From CAYQDF01 sp964416175 (GTDB lineage Bacteria; Chloroflexota; Anaerolineae; Anaerolineales; UBA4823): a stretch of 32,124 nucleotides of DNA. The stretch's first letter is position 1. Every line of letters begins with the position of its first letter. The notes beneath the pieces are model-generated. The model searched no databases. It saw only the letters and a program-made list of their open reading frames with translations, and was not told the DNA's origin. A program made the position numbers and the translations under genes. Location of the stretch: positions 1-32,124 of the forward strand of contig CAYQDF010000030.1 of the NCBI GenBank assembly GCA_964416175.1, read 5' to 3'. Of this stretch, positions 1 through 6,728 are shown one piece after another.

Positions 1-437
1 ACCCTGTCTTCGCTGCCATTCAGGGATATATTCTTCGCGAGCCTTTCCAGGTTCGCCGGCAGGGGTTCGAACGCCAGGACCCTGCCAGACGAGGTGACAG
101 CTTTTGCAAACAGCAGGGACACGTAGCCGATGCTGGCTCCGAGGTCATAGACGACGGAACCCGGTTTCGTAAAATCCCGGACCGCTCCTTGCAATTCCAG
201 CTCGTAAGTTCCGAGCCAGTAGTCCTTTTCGATCTGAAGGTCAAGAATGAGGCGATAGCCAGCGAGATCACCCCCGGCGATGGTCGTCTCCGTGAATCCA
301 GGCGGAACCGCACGGTTCAGACCCTGGCGGATCGTCCGAGCCAGTGTTGGATTGGCATAGAACGCTTTTTTAACGCGCCCGGGAAAGATTCGCGCGGCCC
401 AGGCAGCAGCAGTCATGAGGAGGGAGTTCAAGTTCAT
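1..437 (-). CDS. FkbM-family methyltransferase, 3' end outside window
   Basis: This open frame starts at an ATG at 435-437 and runs off the left edge, so about 145 residues are visible. Residues from about 95 read VVYDLGASIGYVSLLFAKA, a class I SAM-dependent methyltransferase glycine loop (motif I). About 25 residues later comes GRVLAFEPLPANLERLAKN, where the acidic residue of FEP would bind the SAM ribose; this spacing is typical of FkbM-type O-methyltransferases. Such enzymes often methylate sugars in exopolysaccharide, which fits the glycosyltransferase 63 bp upstream on the same strand. The first part (YRLILDLQIEKDYWLGTYE) resembles the region before motif I in FkbM proteins. The acceptor cannot be told. 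An internal Met at residue 8 is a possible alternative start; no strong ribosome site precedes either. Confidence 0.78.
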   Translation of the reverse strand, partial: MNLNSLLMTAAAWAARIFPGRVKKAFYANPTLARTIRQGLNRAVPPGFTETTIAGGDLAGYRLILDLQIEKDYWLGTYELELQGAVRDFTKPGSVVYDLGASIGYVSLLFAKAVTSSGRVLAFEPLPANLERLAKNISLNGSEDR

Positions 438-500
438 CAGTGTTCCATCGTGCTGCACAGATCTCCAGGCAGGTGAATAAAATCCCACCCAGGCTCCGGG

Positions 501-1574
501 TCAATTCCCTCCGAGAAGGGTCTGGAGATACCGGTCGATCATCGAATTGACGTCGAACCTCTCCTCTGCCCGGGCTCGGGCTGCAGACCGAAAACTCTCC
601 AGGTCATCCAGCACCTCCAGGGCTGCTTTCGCAAGGGAAGGGACGTCCGGCGGATCCAGTTTCCAGGGATCTCCACCATAAGGGACCACTCTGCCCCCGC
701 GGTTGCCCACGAGTTCAGAGATGGCGCCGGTGTCAAAGGCAATAACCGGCGTCCCACATGCCATCGCCTCGATCACGGAGTTCGGACAGGCGGCGTTTAT
801 ATCCGAGGAAAAGAACAGGTGTGCGGACCGCTGAAGAGCCGGGATATCTTTGTGAGGAAGTACGCCTAGCCAGTCCGCTTCTGCGTGAACACCTGTTTCT
901 TGACCCTTCAGCCATTCGTTCCAGCGGGCCTGCACCTGGGGGTCAGACCTGCCTGCAATCACCAGCTCGATCCCGTCCACGAGGCAATGCTTTTTCGTGG
1001 AACGAGATTGTCTCGCCATCTCGACGAGCAGCCTGAACGCAACCTCCAGCCCATACTCGTATCCTCCGAGCAGGCTCCCCTCGACCATCAGCAACCTCGC
1101 CCCGGTCTTCTCAGCGCGGCGCTCTGCCGGATGGAACAGGTCCAGATCGACTCCATTATAGATGACATCAGCCGGGACCCGGGTTGTACCATGCGCGCGC
1201 TCCCACCACCCACGCACAAACTCGCTTTGGTAGACCACGTGTTCGGCCAGTCTGGAACGGATCAATGCCAGGGTGAGATTTCCGTACTCCGCGCGCAGCC
1301 TGTGTTTCCAGCCCGTCCACAACCTGCGGTGGAGCCAGTTCATCCCGTCGAGGCGCTGAACAATCCGCGCTCCACGCCGCCGCGCGCGCCAGAGACCAGG
1401 CAGCTGGCGGGTGCCGCCGATCACAAGCACTGCTCCACAAGATTCATCCAGCAGGTCGGACGTGACCGCAAATCCCCTCGACTCCAGCCCGCGGACGAAT
1501 TTTTCGCGGAAGGAGACCATCCCCCCGACTCCGGTAAGGCTCGGGACGACGCAGATCCTGGGACGTCTCTTCAT
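501..1574 (-). CDS. Glycosyltransferase, GT4 family (GT-B fold)
   Basis: This is a 357-aa protein when started at the ATG at 1574. The frame is open further upstream, but earlier Met codons would overlap the previous gene and lack a ribosome site, and 1574 begins right before the first beta strand (RRPRICVVPSLTGVGGMVSF). The N-terminal half has a GG(M) donor-loop region, and VIYNGVDLDLFHP marks the inter-domain hinge seen in GT4 enzymes. The C-terminal half carries PNSVIEAMACGTPVIAFDTGAISELVG, the nucleotide-sugar binding signature. The first Glu of the usual E-x7-E motif is replaced (AACPNSVIE), which also happens in some GT4 branches. It probably adds a sugar to a surface polysaccharide in the cytoplasm. 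It shares its strand with the acetyltransferase 19 bp upstream and the FkbM gene downstream. Donor and acceptor are unknown. Confidence 0.85.
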   Translation of the reverse strand: MKRRPRICVVPSLTGVGGMVSFREKFVRGLESRGFAVTSDLLDESCGAVLVIGGTRQLPGLWRARRRGARIVQRLDGMNWLHRRLWTGWKHRLRAEYGNLTLALIRSRLAEHVVYQSEFVRGWWERAHGTTRVPADVIYNGVDLDLFHPAERRAEKTGARLLMVEGSLLGGYEYGLEVAFRLLVEMARQSRSTKKHCLVDGIELVIAGRSDPQVQARWNEWLKGQETGVHAEADWLGVLPHKDIPALQRSAHLFFSSDINAACPNSVIEAMACGTPVIAFDTGAISELVGNRGGRVVPYGGDPWKLDPPDVPSLAKAALEVLDDLESFRSAARARAEERFDVNSMIDRYLQTLLGGN

Positions 1575-1593
1575 ACCCAACCTGTTGGATAGA

Positions 1594-2076
1594 CTAAGGT
1601 TCGACATGGTCGATGGTCGGTGTGAAGCCGTGTTCACGCATTCCGATGCACCGGGCAGGGACGCCAGCCCAGATCTCACTTTCACCCGTGGAACACAGCA
1701 GGACTGCGTTAGCCCCGACGATCGTCCCTTTCCTCACGCGCAGTTCCCCCTTCTTACAGAGCACTTTCGAACCGGCGCCAAGGATGACATCCTCCTCGAT
1801 GACGACTCTTTCGAAATTCGATTGTTCGATCGGAAGGTGGATGTCTGCCCTGCCAATCGTCACGCCGGGGTAGATCTTGACCCTGTCTCCAATCACAGTG
1901 TTCGGGTGGACGACGATCCCGAAGCCGCCATGAGCGATTTCCAATCCACTGCCGATCTCCACCGGGAGAGGGATCTCCAGCCCCAGGATTTTCAGGATAA
2001 GGTAAGCGATCCGTCTGACCCCCGGGTATCTTCGGGCATAGGTCAGGGTCGTGTAGATGTCTTTCCTCTTCGCCAT
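1594..2076 (-). CDS. CysE-like hexapeptide acetyltransferase (polysaccharide O-acetyltransferase or small serine acetyltransferase)
   Basis: This is a 160-aa left-handed beta-helix acyltransferase. Residues from about 40 show the CysE-type hexapeptide pattern (GSGLEIAHGGFGIVVHPNTV, then IGDRVKIYPGVTIGR), and the C-terminal part has the usual AGVPAR CoA-contact turn. Its helical N-terminal domain is only about 35 residues, much shorter than in housekeeping CysE (about 220-270 aa). That short form, and its place at the head of a glycosyltransferase/methyltransferase group, suit an acetyl-CoA-dependent acetyltransferase for exopolysaccharide rather than cysteine synthesis, but serine acetyltransferase cannot be excluded. 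It lies divergent from lexA. The start is the ATG at 2076. A promoter-like pair ending 8 nt upstream suggests a very short or absent leader. Confidence 0.82.
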   Translation of the reverse strand: MAKRKDIYTTLTYARRYPGVRRIAYLILKILGLEIPLPVEIGSGLEIAHGGFGIVVHPNTVIGDRVKIYPGVTIGRADIHLPIEQSNFERVVIEEDVILGAGSKVLCKKGELRVRKGTIVGANAVLLCSTGESEIWAGVPARCIGMREHGFTPTIDHVEP

Positions 2077-2084
2077 CCCCGCTT

Positions 2085-2115
2085 ATTATCCCATAGAATA
2101 ATCGAGATATCTCAA
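2085..2115 (-). promoter_or_regulatory. Candidate promoter of the polysaccharide group
   Basis: On the minus strand, TTGAGA (2110-2115) and GATAAT (2085-2090) are each one mismatch from the sigma-70 consensus, with a long 19-nt spacer. A perfect 10-bp palindrome, GAGATATCTC (2104-2113), overlaps the -35 element and could be an operator. The -10 element ends only 8 nt before the ATG at 2076, so the transcript would start almost at the start codon. The long spacer keeps confidence low. Confidence 0.35.
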
Positions 2116-2126
2116 AACCGGTTGTT

Positions 2127-2162
2127 GTGGTGTCTTGCAGCGAAGCCGTTGCAAAACACCAC
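2127..2162. repeat. 14-bp inverted repeat between divergent promoters
   Basis: The arms 2127-2140 and 2149-2162 pair over 14 positions with one mismatch and one G-T pair, around the 8-nt loop cgaagccg. There is no T-run on either side, so it does not look like an intrinsic terminator. It lies between the minus-strand promoter candidate and the lexA promoter, and would be outside both transcripts if those promoters are right. Its role is unknown. Confidence 0.5.
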
Positions 2163-2211
2163 CCTCCCAGTAGTGTGAGATCACTTCCTTTCAGGATGAT
2201 AAAATTCGGTC

Positions 2212-2241
2212 TTGACACAGAACGTATGTTCGTGTTATCAT
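2212..2241 (+). promoter_or_regulatory. lexA promoter
   Basis: A perfect -35 hexamer, TTGACA (2212-2217), is followed after 18 nt by TATCAT (2236-2241), which matches the -10 consensus at five of six positions. The LexA box lies entirely within the spacer. The next gene start is lexA at 2286, giving a leader of roughly 37 nt with a ribosome site AGGAGAG (2273-2279). Confidence 0.8.
2220..2231. promoter_or_regulatory. LexA (SOS) box, lexA autoregulation
   Basis: GAAC-GTAT-GTTC is an exact match to the GAAC-N4-GTTC operator of Gram-positive LexA proteins, a type also reported for a Dehalococcoides LexA in this phylum. It sits between the -35 and -10 elements, so bound LexA would block RNA polymerase. 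The same box type occurs at 16357-16368. Confidence 0.88.
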
Positions 2242-2285
2242 TCTTAGCACAAGTGTTTTCTTTATGAGCTTTAGGAGAGTTGAGT

Positions 2286-3008
2286 ATGCCCAGAAAACGG
2301 AGCAAAGGATTAAGCGAAAGGCAGAAGAAGATCCTCGAGATCCTGGAAAAATTTCAGACGCAGTATGGTTATCCGCCTTCCATACGGGAGATCTGCGACA
2401 AGACCGGGATCTCTTCCACATCGGTGGTCAATTACTACCTCGAACAACTCGAAGAAATGGGTTACATCGAGCGCGACCGGCGAGTGTCACGGGGGGTGCG
2501 CGTGCTGAAGCCGCTCGAGGAGCTGGCCGGTGCCATCGCAAAGCCGCTCAAACAGGCTGCCGAAGCCGTCGCCGATCTGCTCCACATCCCTGTGATGGGG
2601 CGCATCACCGCTGGTAACCTGGTCCCCATCCCCCCCTCGGATTTCGCGTACTACGACTACGAGAGCGTGATCGATGTTCCCCGCTCGCAACTCCCGGCGC
2701 GGGAGAGAGGCGAAAACCTGTTCGCGCTGGAAGTCGAAGGCGACTCGATGATCGATGCCATGGTCAACGATGGCGATATCGTCGTGATGAAGCCGGCCAC
2801 GGAAGCCCGCAACGGCGAAATGGTCGCGATCTGGCGCAACGATAAAGATGAGACCACTCTCAAATACTTTTTCCTGGAAAACGGGAGGGTCCGCCTCCAG
2901 CCCGCCAATCCGACCATGCCTCCCATCATCATCGACGATCCCAGCGTCGTCGAGATCCGCGGGAAAGTCGTGATGGTCATCCGCCAGGTGAAAGGCGCGC
3001 CAAGCTGA
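2286..3008 (+). CDS. lexA: LexA, SOS repressor and self-cleaving protease
   Basis: This is a 240-aa LexA. Residues 1-75 form the winged helix-turn-helix (GYPPSIREICDKTGISSTSV as helices 2 and 3). The self-cleavage bond is Ala109-Gly110 in RITAGNL. The catalytic Ser154 is in EGDSMIDAMV and Lys193 in TTLKYFF. In the known family, RecA filaments on single-stranded DNA trigger cleavage and release repair genes. The linker between domains (about 76-103) is Ala-rich and longer than in E. coli. The start is the ATG at 2286, with AGGAGAG 6 nt upstream; a TTG at 2280 is too close to that site. The gene stands alone, divergent from the polysaccharide group, with a LexA box in its own promoter. Confidence 0.97.
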   Translation: MPRKRSKGLSERQKKILEILEKFQTQYGYPPSIREICDKTGISSTSVVNYYLEQLEEMGYIERDRRVSRGVRVLKPLEELAGAIAKPLKQAAEAVADLLHIPVMGRITAGNLVPIPPSDFAYYDYESVIDVPRSQLPARERGENLFALEVEGDSMIDAMVNDGDIVVMKPATEARNGEMVAIWRNDKDETTLKYFFLENGRVRLQPANPTMPPIIIDDPSVVEIRGKVVMVIRQVKGAPS

Positions 3009-3084
3009 ACCCGATTGACGAGGAGTAGGATCAGGTATCATTCAGCCATTCTCCTCTCAGACCCCTTCTTCTCCTCCTACGCAG

Positions 3085-3124
3085 ATGCGCCAGGCCGGGT
3101 TGCTTTCGCCGGTCTGGTGCATTT
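3085..3124. terminator. Hairpin between the convergent lexA and lamin-tail genes
   Basis: The arms 3085-3098 and 3109-3122 form a GC-rich 14-bp stem with two G-T pairs and a 10-nt loop. Directly after it on the plus strand comes TTTAAT, a short T-rich tail. It lies 76 nt after the lexA stop and 17 nt before the stop of the convergent minus-strand gene, so it most likely ends lexA transcription. The tail is weaker than in a classic intrinsic terminator. Confidence 0.6.
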
Positions 3125-3140
3125 AATGGGAGGCAGCAGC

Positions 3141-5753
3141 TCAAGGCAGGCAGCCCATAAACAGATCGCCGCTGATGCGGGTTCCCGGAGAAAATAGCGA
3201 GCCATCCAAACCGTCAGCAATAGAATGCTTGCTGAGGGGTTCACTGCCGGTGATATCCGGAAAACGGGTGATCGACTGGTTATCTCCAGCCTCAGTCCCA
3301 TAGGTCAAAGAAACCACGAAATTGCCTGCGAAATCGAAGAGAGAGAGGATATCGCCGAAATCGTTAAGACTCAGAGTCCCGCTCGAAGCTATCTGGACCA
3401 GGCTTGACCCGAAATCTCCCATGGGGGTTCCGCCTCCAAACACGACCACCGCACAACCGGCGGGAAGGATGCTGTTTCCAGCGAAGACATGTCTCACTCC
3501 AACAGCATCGTGGAGGGTCCAGCTACTTAAATCAAGTGGATCGTTCGTACTGTTGATGATCTCGACGAATTCGTCGTCCGAGGACCCAACAGCCCCATCC
3601 GCATTGGCGTCTCCCAGGCTTGGGTCCGGGTCCGCGTGGACTTCATTGATTACCAGCCCTGAATTAGCAGCTTCTGTGGGCGTTTGCGTAGGAGTCATCG
3701 TTGGAGAGAGATTGGGGGTTCTGGTCGGCGATGGGGTGGGAGTTCGAGATGGCGTCCGGGTGGGCGTTGGGGTCGGTGTACGGGCAGGGGTAGTTGTCGC
3801 CGGAGAAGGTTCGAGGTCGACGTTTCCGGGGTCAGGATCCGTCTGGTCGATCCAATCGGCAGCTTCGTCTGTATCCCGGTCGGCTGGTTTCCTCTCGATC
3901 GAGTGTCCTTCCGGGACAGACGGAACTGAAGGTTCGAACGCGAAATTAGAACTTCCCCAGGATACAGCATCTACGAGAGCATCATCCCCGTCGAGGAGAA
4001 GGACATCATCGCCAGCATTGCTCAAGTTGATTGATCCGCTCGCCCAATCCGCATATTTCTTCATGTCCGGGATGGCACTGTGGGAATCCTGTATTTCGTA
4101 ATCCGGGGTAAATCCGAATTGAGAGATGAAACTGGTCCCCTTGTAAGCCACAAGGATGATCCCGCCGGGTTCCAGGCTCGACCCCTGGGGAAATCCCACC
4201 ATCCCCTCCCCGCCGCCTTGAGTTTCCTCATCTCCAATTTTCACGCAGGCCAGGTTGATCACGGTCTCGCCTGGGTTATGAATCTCGATCCATTCTCCAT
4301 CCGGATCGTCTGAATCTATCGGATCGTAATAGACCTCCGAGATCAGGGCGGGTACCTGGCCGCATGGGATAGGGGTTCTCGTAGCCGTGGGAGTCGTCGT
4401 CGGGGAGACACTGACTGTCGGAGTCAGACTCCCGGTTGGTCCCGGTGGTGCGCTGGCCTCCCCGGGAGAGGGTTCCGCCGAGTCCACCCAATCCATGGCT
4501 GTCCCGGTGTCTCTGAAGGGGGGGACTCGTTCAATCGAATGCCCTTCTGCCACTGGATCGACCGGTGGATCGAATGCGAACGTCGAATCCCCCCATGATA
4601 CTGCGTCGACGACCACATCGTGATCATCCAGTATCAGAACATCGTCTCCTGCATTGCTCAGGTTGAATCTTCCCGATGCCCAGAGATCGTAAGGGATTAG
4701 ATCAGGAACCGAAAGTTTCGAGTCGACTGCTTCGTAATCCGGATCAAACCCGTAATTGTTGAAGAAACTTTCCGCTTCAACAGCCACCAGGGCGACCTGC
4801 CCTGGATCGATCGCCTCCCCCGGAGGAAATTTCGCCATTCCTTCCCCCCCGCCCAATGTCTCTTCGTCGCCGATCTTGAGACAGGCCAGATTGACCGGTT
4901 CGTTTCCCACATTGATCAACTCCATCCATTCCGCTTGCGGATCGAGATCGCCCAGGGGATCGTAATAGACCTCGCTGACCAACACCGTGGGAGGAGAGCA
5001 AGGTTTGGGAGTGTTTGTCGGCGACTTCGTCGGGACCGGCGTGTCCGGGACCAGGTTCACTTGTCCCGGTTTTGGGGATGGTTGAACGTCCCAATCGGAC
5101 GCGCCATCGGAATCCTGGTCTGCGGGCCGGCGCTCGATCGATTCCCCCTCAGAGACGCCTTCGATAGAGGGTTCGAAGGCAAACGTGGAGCTCCCCCACG
5201 ACACTGCATCCAGGACGCGGTCTTCAGGATCGAGCAGGAGCACATCGTCCCCTCCACTGCTGAGGTTGATGCTCCCATTCGACCAGTTCTTGTATTTAAC
5301 CATATTGGGGATTGTCGGTACGGTATCGAAAAATTCGTATTGGGGAGCAAAGCCGTAGGCTGCCATGAAAGCGTCCCCTCGATTCGCGATCACCAGGACC
5401 TGACCGGGAACGATGAAGACTTTTGGTGGGAAGTGATACATGCCTTCTTGATCGTTTTGGAGCTCGGCGTCTCCAATCTTATAAGTCGTCAGGCTGATGA
5501 GCGCAGGCCCGCGGTTGTAAATCTCAACCCACTCGTAGTCAGGTTCTTCCTCAACAGGATCAAACAGGACCTCGCTGATCAATATAGGACTGTAAACATC
5601 CGGTGCAGACTGCCAATCCCGCGCTACCAACGGTAAGAACGAACCTGACCACCCGGCCTGTGCAGGCAACAGGACCATAAGGAATATTCCTAGAATTACG
5701 CATGTCGAGGCAAGAATATGAATCCACGAGGAAGATCCTGTCTTGGGAACCAT
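3141..5753 (-). CDS. Secreted protein with four lamin-tail-like (LTD) domains and Thr-Pro linkers
   Basis: This is an 870-aa protein. Residues about 10-33 are hydrophobic and end in PAQA, a Sec signal peptide with a likely signal peptidase I site. Four lamin-tail-like immunoglobulin-fold domains follow, starting near residues 57, 257, 469 and 699. Each opens with (I/V)(S/N)EV plus DP and then EW(V/M/I)E(I/L) or EFVEI. The first three share close copies of the later block (DAVSWG...FAFEP or FAFDP) and are recent duplicates; the fourth is more diverged and has a GDANADG acidic turn. Linkers at about 236-256, 430-464 and 648-695 are rich in Thr and Pro and likely glycosylated. There is no C-terminal anchor. 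Its role is unknown; surface binding or adhesion is a guess. The start has AGGAGG 7 nt upstream and a good promoter at 5806-5833. Confidence 0.85.
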   Translation of the reverse strand: MVPKTGSSSWIHILASTCVILGIFLMVLLPAQAGWSGSFLPLVARDWQSAPDVYSPILISEVLFDPVEEEPDYEWVEIYNRGPALISLTTYKIGDAELQNDQEGMYHFPPKVFIVPGQVLVIANRGDAFMAAYGFAPQYEFFDTVPTIPNMVKYKNWSNGSINLSSGGDDVLLLDPEDRVLDAVSWGSSTFAFEPSIEGVSEGESIERRPADQDSDGASDWDVQPSPKPGQVNLVPDTPVPTKSPTNTPKPCSPPTVLVSEVYYDPLGDLDPQAEWMELINVGNEPVNLACLKIGDEETLGGGEGMAKFPPGEAIDPGQVALVAVEAESFFNNYGFDPDYEAVDSKLSVPDLIPYDLWASGRFNLSNAGDDVLILDDHDVVVDAVSWGDSTFAFDPPVDPVAEGHSIERVPPFRDTGTAMDWVDSAEPSPGEASAPPGPTGSLTPTVSVSPTTTPTATRTPIPCGQVPALISEVYYDPIDSDDPDGEWIEIHNPGETVINLACVKIGDEETQGGGEGMVGFPQGSSLEPGGIILVAYKGTSFISQFGFTPDYEIQDSHSAIPDMKKYADWASGSINLSNAGDDVLLLDGDDALVDAVSWGSSNFAFEPSVPSVPEGHSIERKPADRDTDEAADWIDQTDPDPGNVDLEPSPATTTPARTPTPTPTRTPSRTPTPSPTRTPNLSPTMTPTQTPTEAANSGLVINEVHADPDPSLGDANADGAVGSSDDEFVEIINSTNDPLDLSSWTLHDAVGVRHVFAGNSILPAGCAVVVFGGGTPMGDFGSSLVQIASSGTLSLNDFGDILSLFDFAGNFVVSLTYGTEAGDNQSITRFPDITGSEPLSKHSIADGLDGSLFSPGTRISGDLFMGCLP

Positions 5754-5805
5754 TTACACCCCTCCTGTCCTACCGCTCAGGGCGCCTCCGGTAAATCCTC
5801 CAATA

Positions 5806-5833
5806 ATTATAGTGATGGATGCCAGAAGATCAA
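5806..5833 (-). promoter_or_regulatory. Promoter of the lamin-tail protein gene
   Basis: On the minus strand, TTGATC (5828-5833), a 16-nt spacer and a perfect TATAAT (5806-5811) lie 52 nt before the ATG at 5753. A strong ribosome site (AGGAGG, 5761-5766) lies in the predicted leader. Confidence 0.65.
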
Positions 5834-5838
5834 CACAT

Positions 5839-5907
5839 TTGTGATATTTTTCTCACTTCTGATTTTTCATAAGAATCACAACAATCATCCAATATTCAAG
5901 TTAAAAT
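5839..5907 (+). promoter_or_regulatory. AT-rich divergent region with candidate -10 of the glycan operon
   Basis: This is the AT-rich stretch between the divergent lamin-tail gene and the pilin-led operon. TAAAAT (5902-5907) is a plausible -10 box 27 nt before the pilin ATG, but I see no matching -35. A 7-bp inverted repeat, TTGTGAT (5839-5845) and ATCACAA (5875-5881), with a 29-nt spacer may be a regulator site. Support is weak beyond base composition and position. Confidence 0.3.
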
Positions 5908-5934
5908 GAGACTTTGGGAAAGGAGTATGCCAGA

Positions 5935-6081
5935 ATGAGATTGAACATGGACGAACGAGGTCAAAGTATTTTGGAGTATGCATTGATCTTTGTTCTGGTT
6001 GTCATCGTCGTCATAATCGTTGTTTATTTGTTCGGCCCAGCGATCCGCAGCTGGTATGCTCAGATCATCCAGAGCATTTAA
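5935..6081 (+). CDS. Flp-type (Tad) pilin-like small protein
   Basis: This is a 48-aa protein. Residues 1-9 are a short charged leader ending in ERG, followed by QSILEYALIFVLVVIVVIIV. That is the Flp/type IVb prepilin signature: cleavage after Gly9, Glu at +5 and Tyr at +6 of the mature protein, then a hydrophobic helix of about 20 residues. The tail (GPAIRSWYAQIIQSI) is short, as in Flp subunits. AGGAG at 5921-5925 lies 9 nt before the ATG; the earlier ATG at 5927 gives only three codons. It is the first gene of the glycan operon, with 3 nt before the phosphoglycosyltransferase. No prepilin peptidase, TadA ATPase or Tad membrane protein is in the window, so it is an orphan here. It could be a true pilin served by a distant tad locus or a short membrane peptide. 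Confidence 0.8.
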   Translation: MRLNMDERGQSILEYALIFVLVVIVVIIVVYLFGPAIRSWYAQIIQSI

Positions 6082-6084
6082 GCG

Positions 6085-6720
6085 ATGAAATTGCTTCCAA
6101 GCGGTGTTCCCCTTTCGAAACGATTGTTTGATGTGGCCCTCTCCGCGGTTGGGATCGTCATCCTCTCTCCTGTCCTGATCTTGATCGCTCTGCTCGTTCG
6201 CATGCTTCAGGGGAGTCCGGTCCTTTTCCGGCAAACGCGCCCGGGTCTCAAAGGGGTGCCTTTCCAGCTGTATAAATTCAGGACGATGGAAGAGGCCAGC
6301 GACGAGCAGGGCAACCTTCTCCCGGACGCTGAGCGCATCACCCGACTGGGGAGGTTCCTGCGCGCCACGAGCCTCGATGAACTCCCTGAGCTCTTCAATG
6401 TGTTGAAAGGAGAGATGAGCCTGGTTGGTCCCCGTCCGCTCCTGATGCAGTACCTGGATCGCTACACTCCCGAACAGGCTCGACGGCACCATGTGCTGCC
6501 AGGGATGACCGGCTGGGCGCAGGTGAATGGGCGGAACGCCTTGAGTTGGGACGATAAATTCAGGCTGGATGTCTGGTATGTCGATCACTGGTCCTTCATG
6601 CTCGATGTACGCATCCTCCTTGATACCGTCTGGAAGGTCTTCCGGCGTGAAGGGATCAGCCAGCCCGGCTATGCGACTGCGGAAGAATTCAAAGGATCCA
6701 GCCGAACCGGCAAATCCTGA
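6085..6720 (+). CDS. PglC-like monotopic phosphoglycosyltransferase (undecaprenyl-phosphate sugar-1-phosphate transferase)
   Basis: This is a 211-aa protein of the bacterial sugar transferase family, the size of the small catalytic-core type (PglC/WcaJ C-terminal domain). The N-terminal re-entrant membrane helix (about 13-40) contains Ser28-Pro29, the helix break known in PglC. KFRTM and the catalytic pair Asp98-Glu99 (SLDELPELFNVLKGEMSLVG) follow, then PRPLL and GMTGWAQVNGR. Known relatives transfer a sugar-1-phosphate from a UDP-sugar to undecaprenyl phosphate at the inner face of the membrane, starting a glycan. Aminotransferase and NeuD/PglD-like genes downstream suggest the substrate is a UDP-diacylamino sugar of the bacillosamine type (inference). 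No clear ribosome site is present; coupling to the pilin stop 3 nt upstream is likely. Confidence 0.92.
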   Translation: MKLLPSGVPLSKRLFDVALSAVGIVILSPVLILIALLVRMLQGSPVLFRQTRPGLKGVPFQLYKFRTMEEASDEQGNLLPDAERITRLGRFLRATSLDELPELFNVLKGEMSLVGPRPLLMQYLDRYTPEQARRHHVLPGMTGWAQVNGRNALSWDDKFRLDVWYVDHWSFMLDVRILLDTVWKVFRREGISQPGYATAEEFKGSSRTGKS

Positions 6721-6728
6721 CTGTGAAG

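Noticed and set aside
885..1592. 235-codon open frame on the plus strand
   Set aside because: It is antisense to the glycosyltransferase and shows no family motif; it is an effect of high GC content.
3322..4101. 259-codon plus-strand frame with a Val-Gly repeat
   Set aside because: The repeat is just the antisense reading of the Thr-Pro linker of the lamin-tail protein.
4935..5636. 233-codon plus-strand frame
   Set aside because: It is antisense to lamin-tail domains 1 and 2 and has no support of its own.
5840..5856. CRP-like site (TGTGA and TCAC)
   Set aside because: The half-sites are 8 nt apart rather than 6 and the second is incomplete.
5927..5938. ATG right after the AGGAG of the pilin
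   Set aside because: It reads only three codons before TGA; the ATG at 5935 opens the pilin frame with a proper 9-nt spacing.
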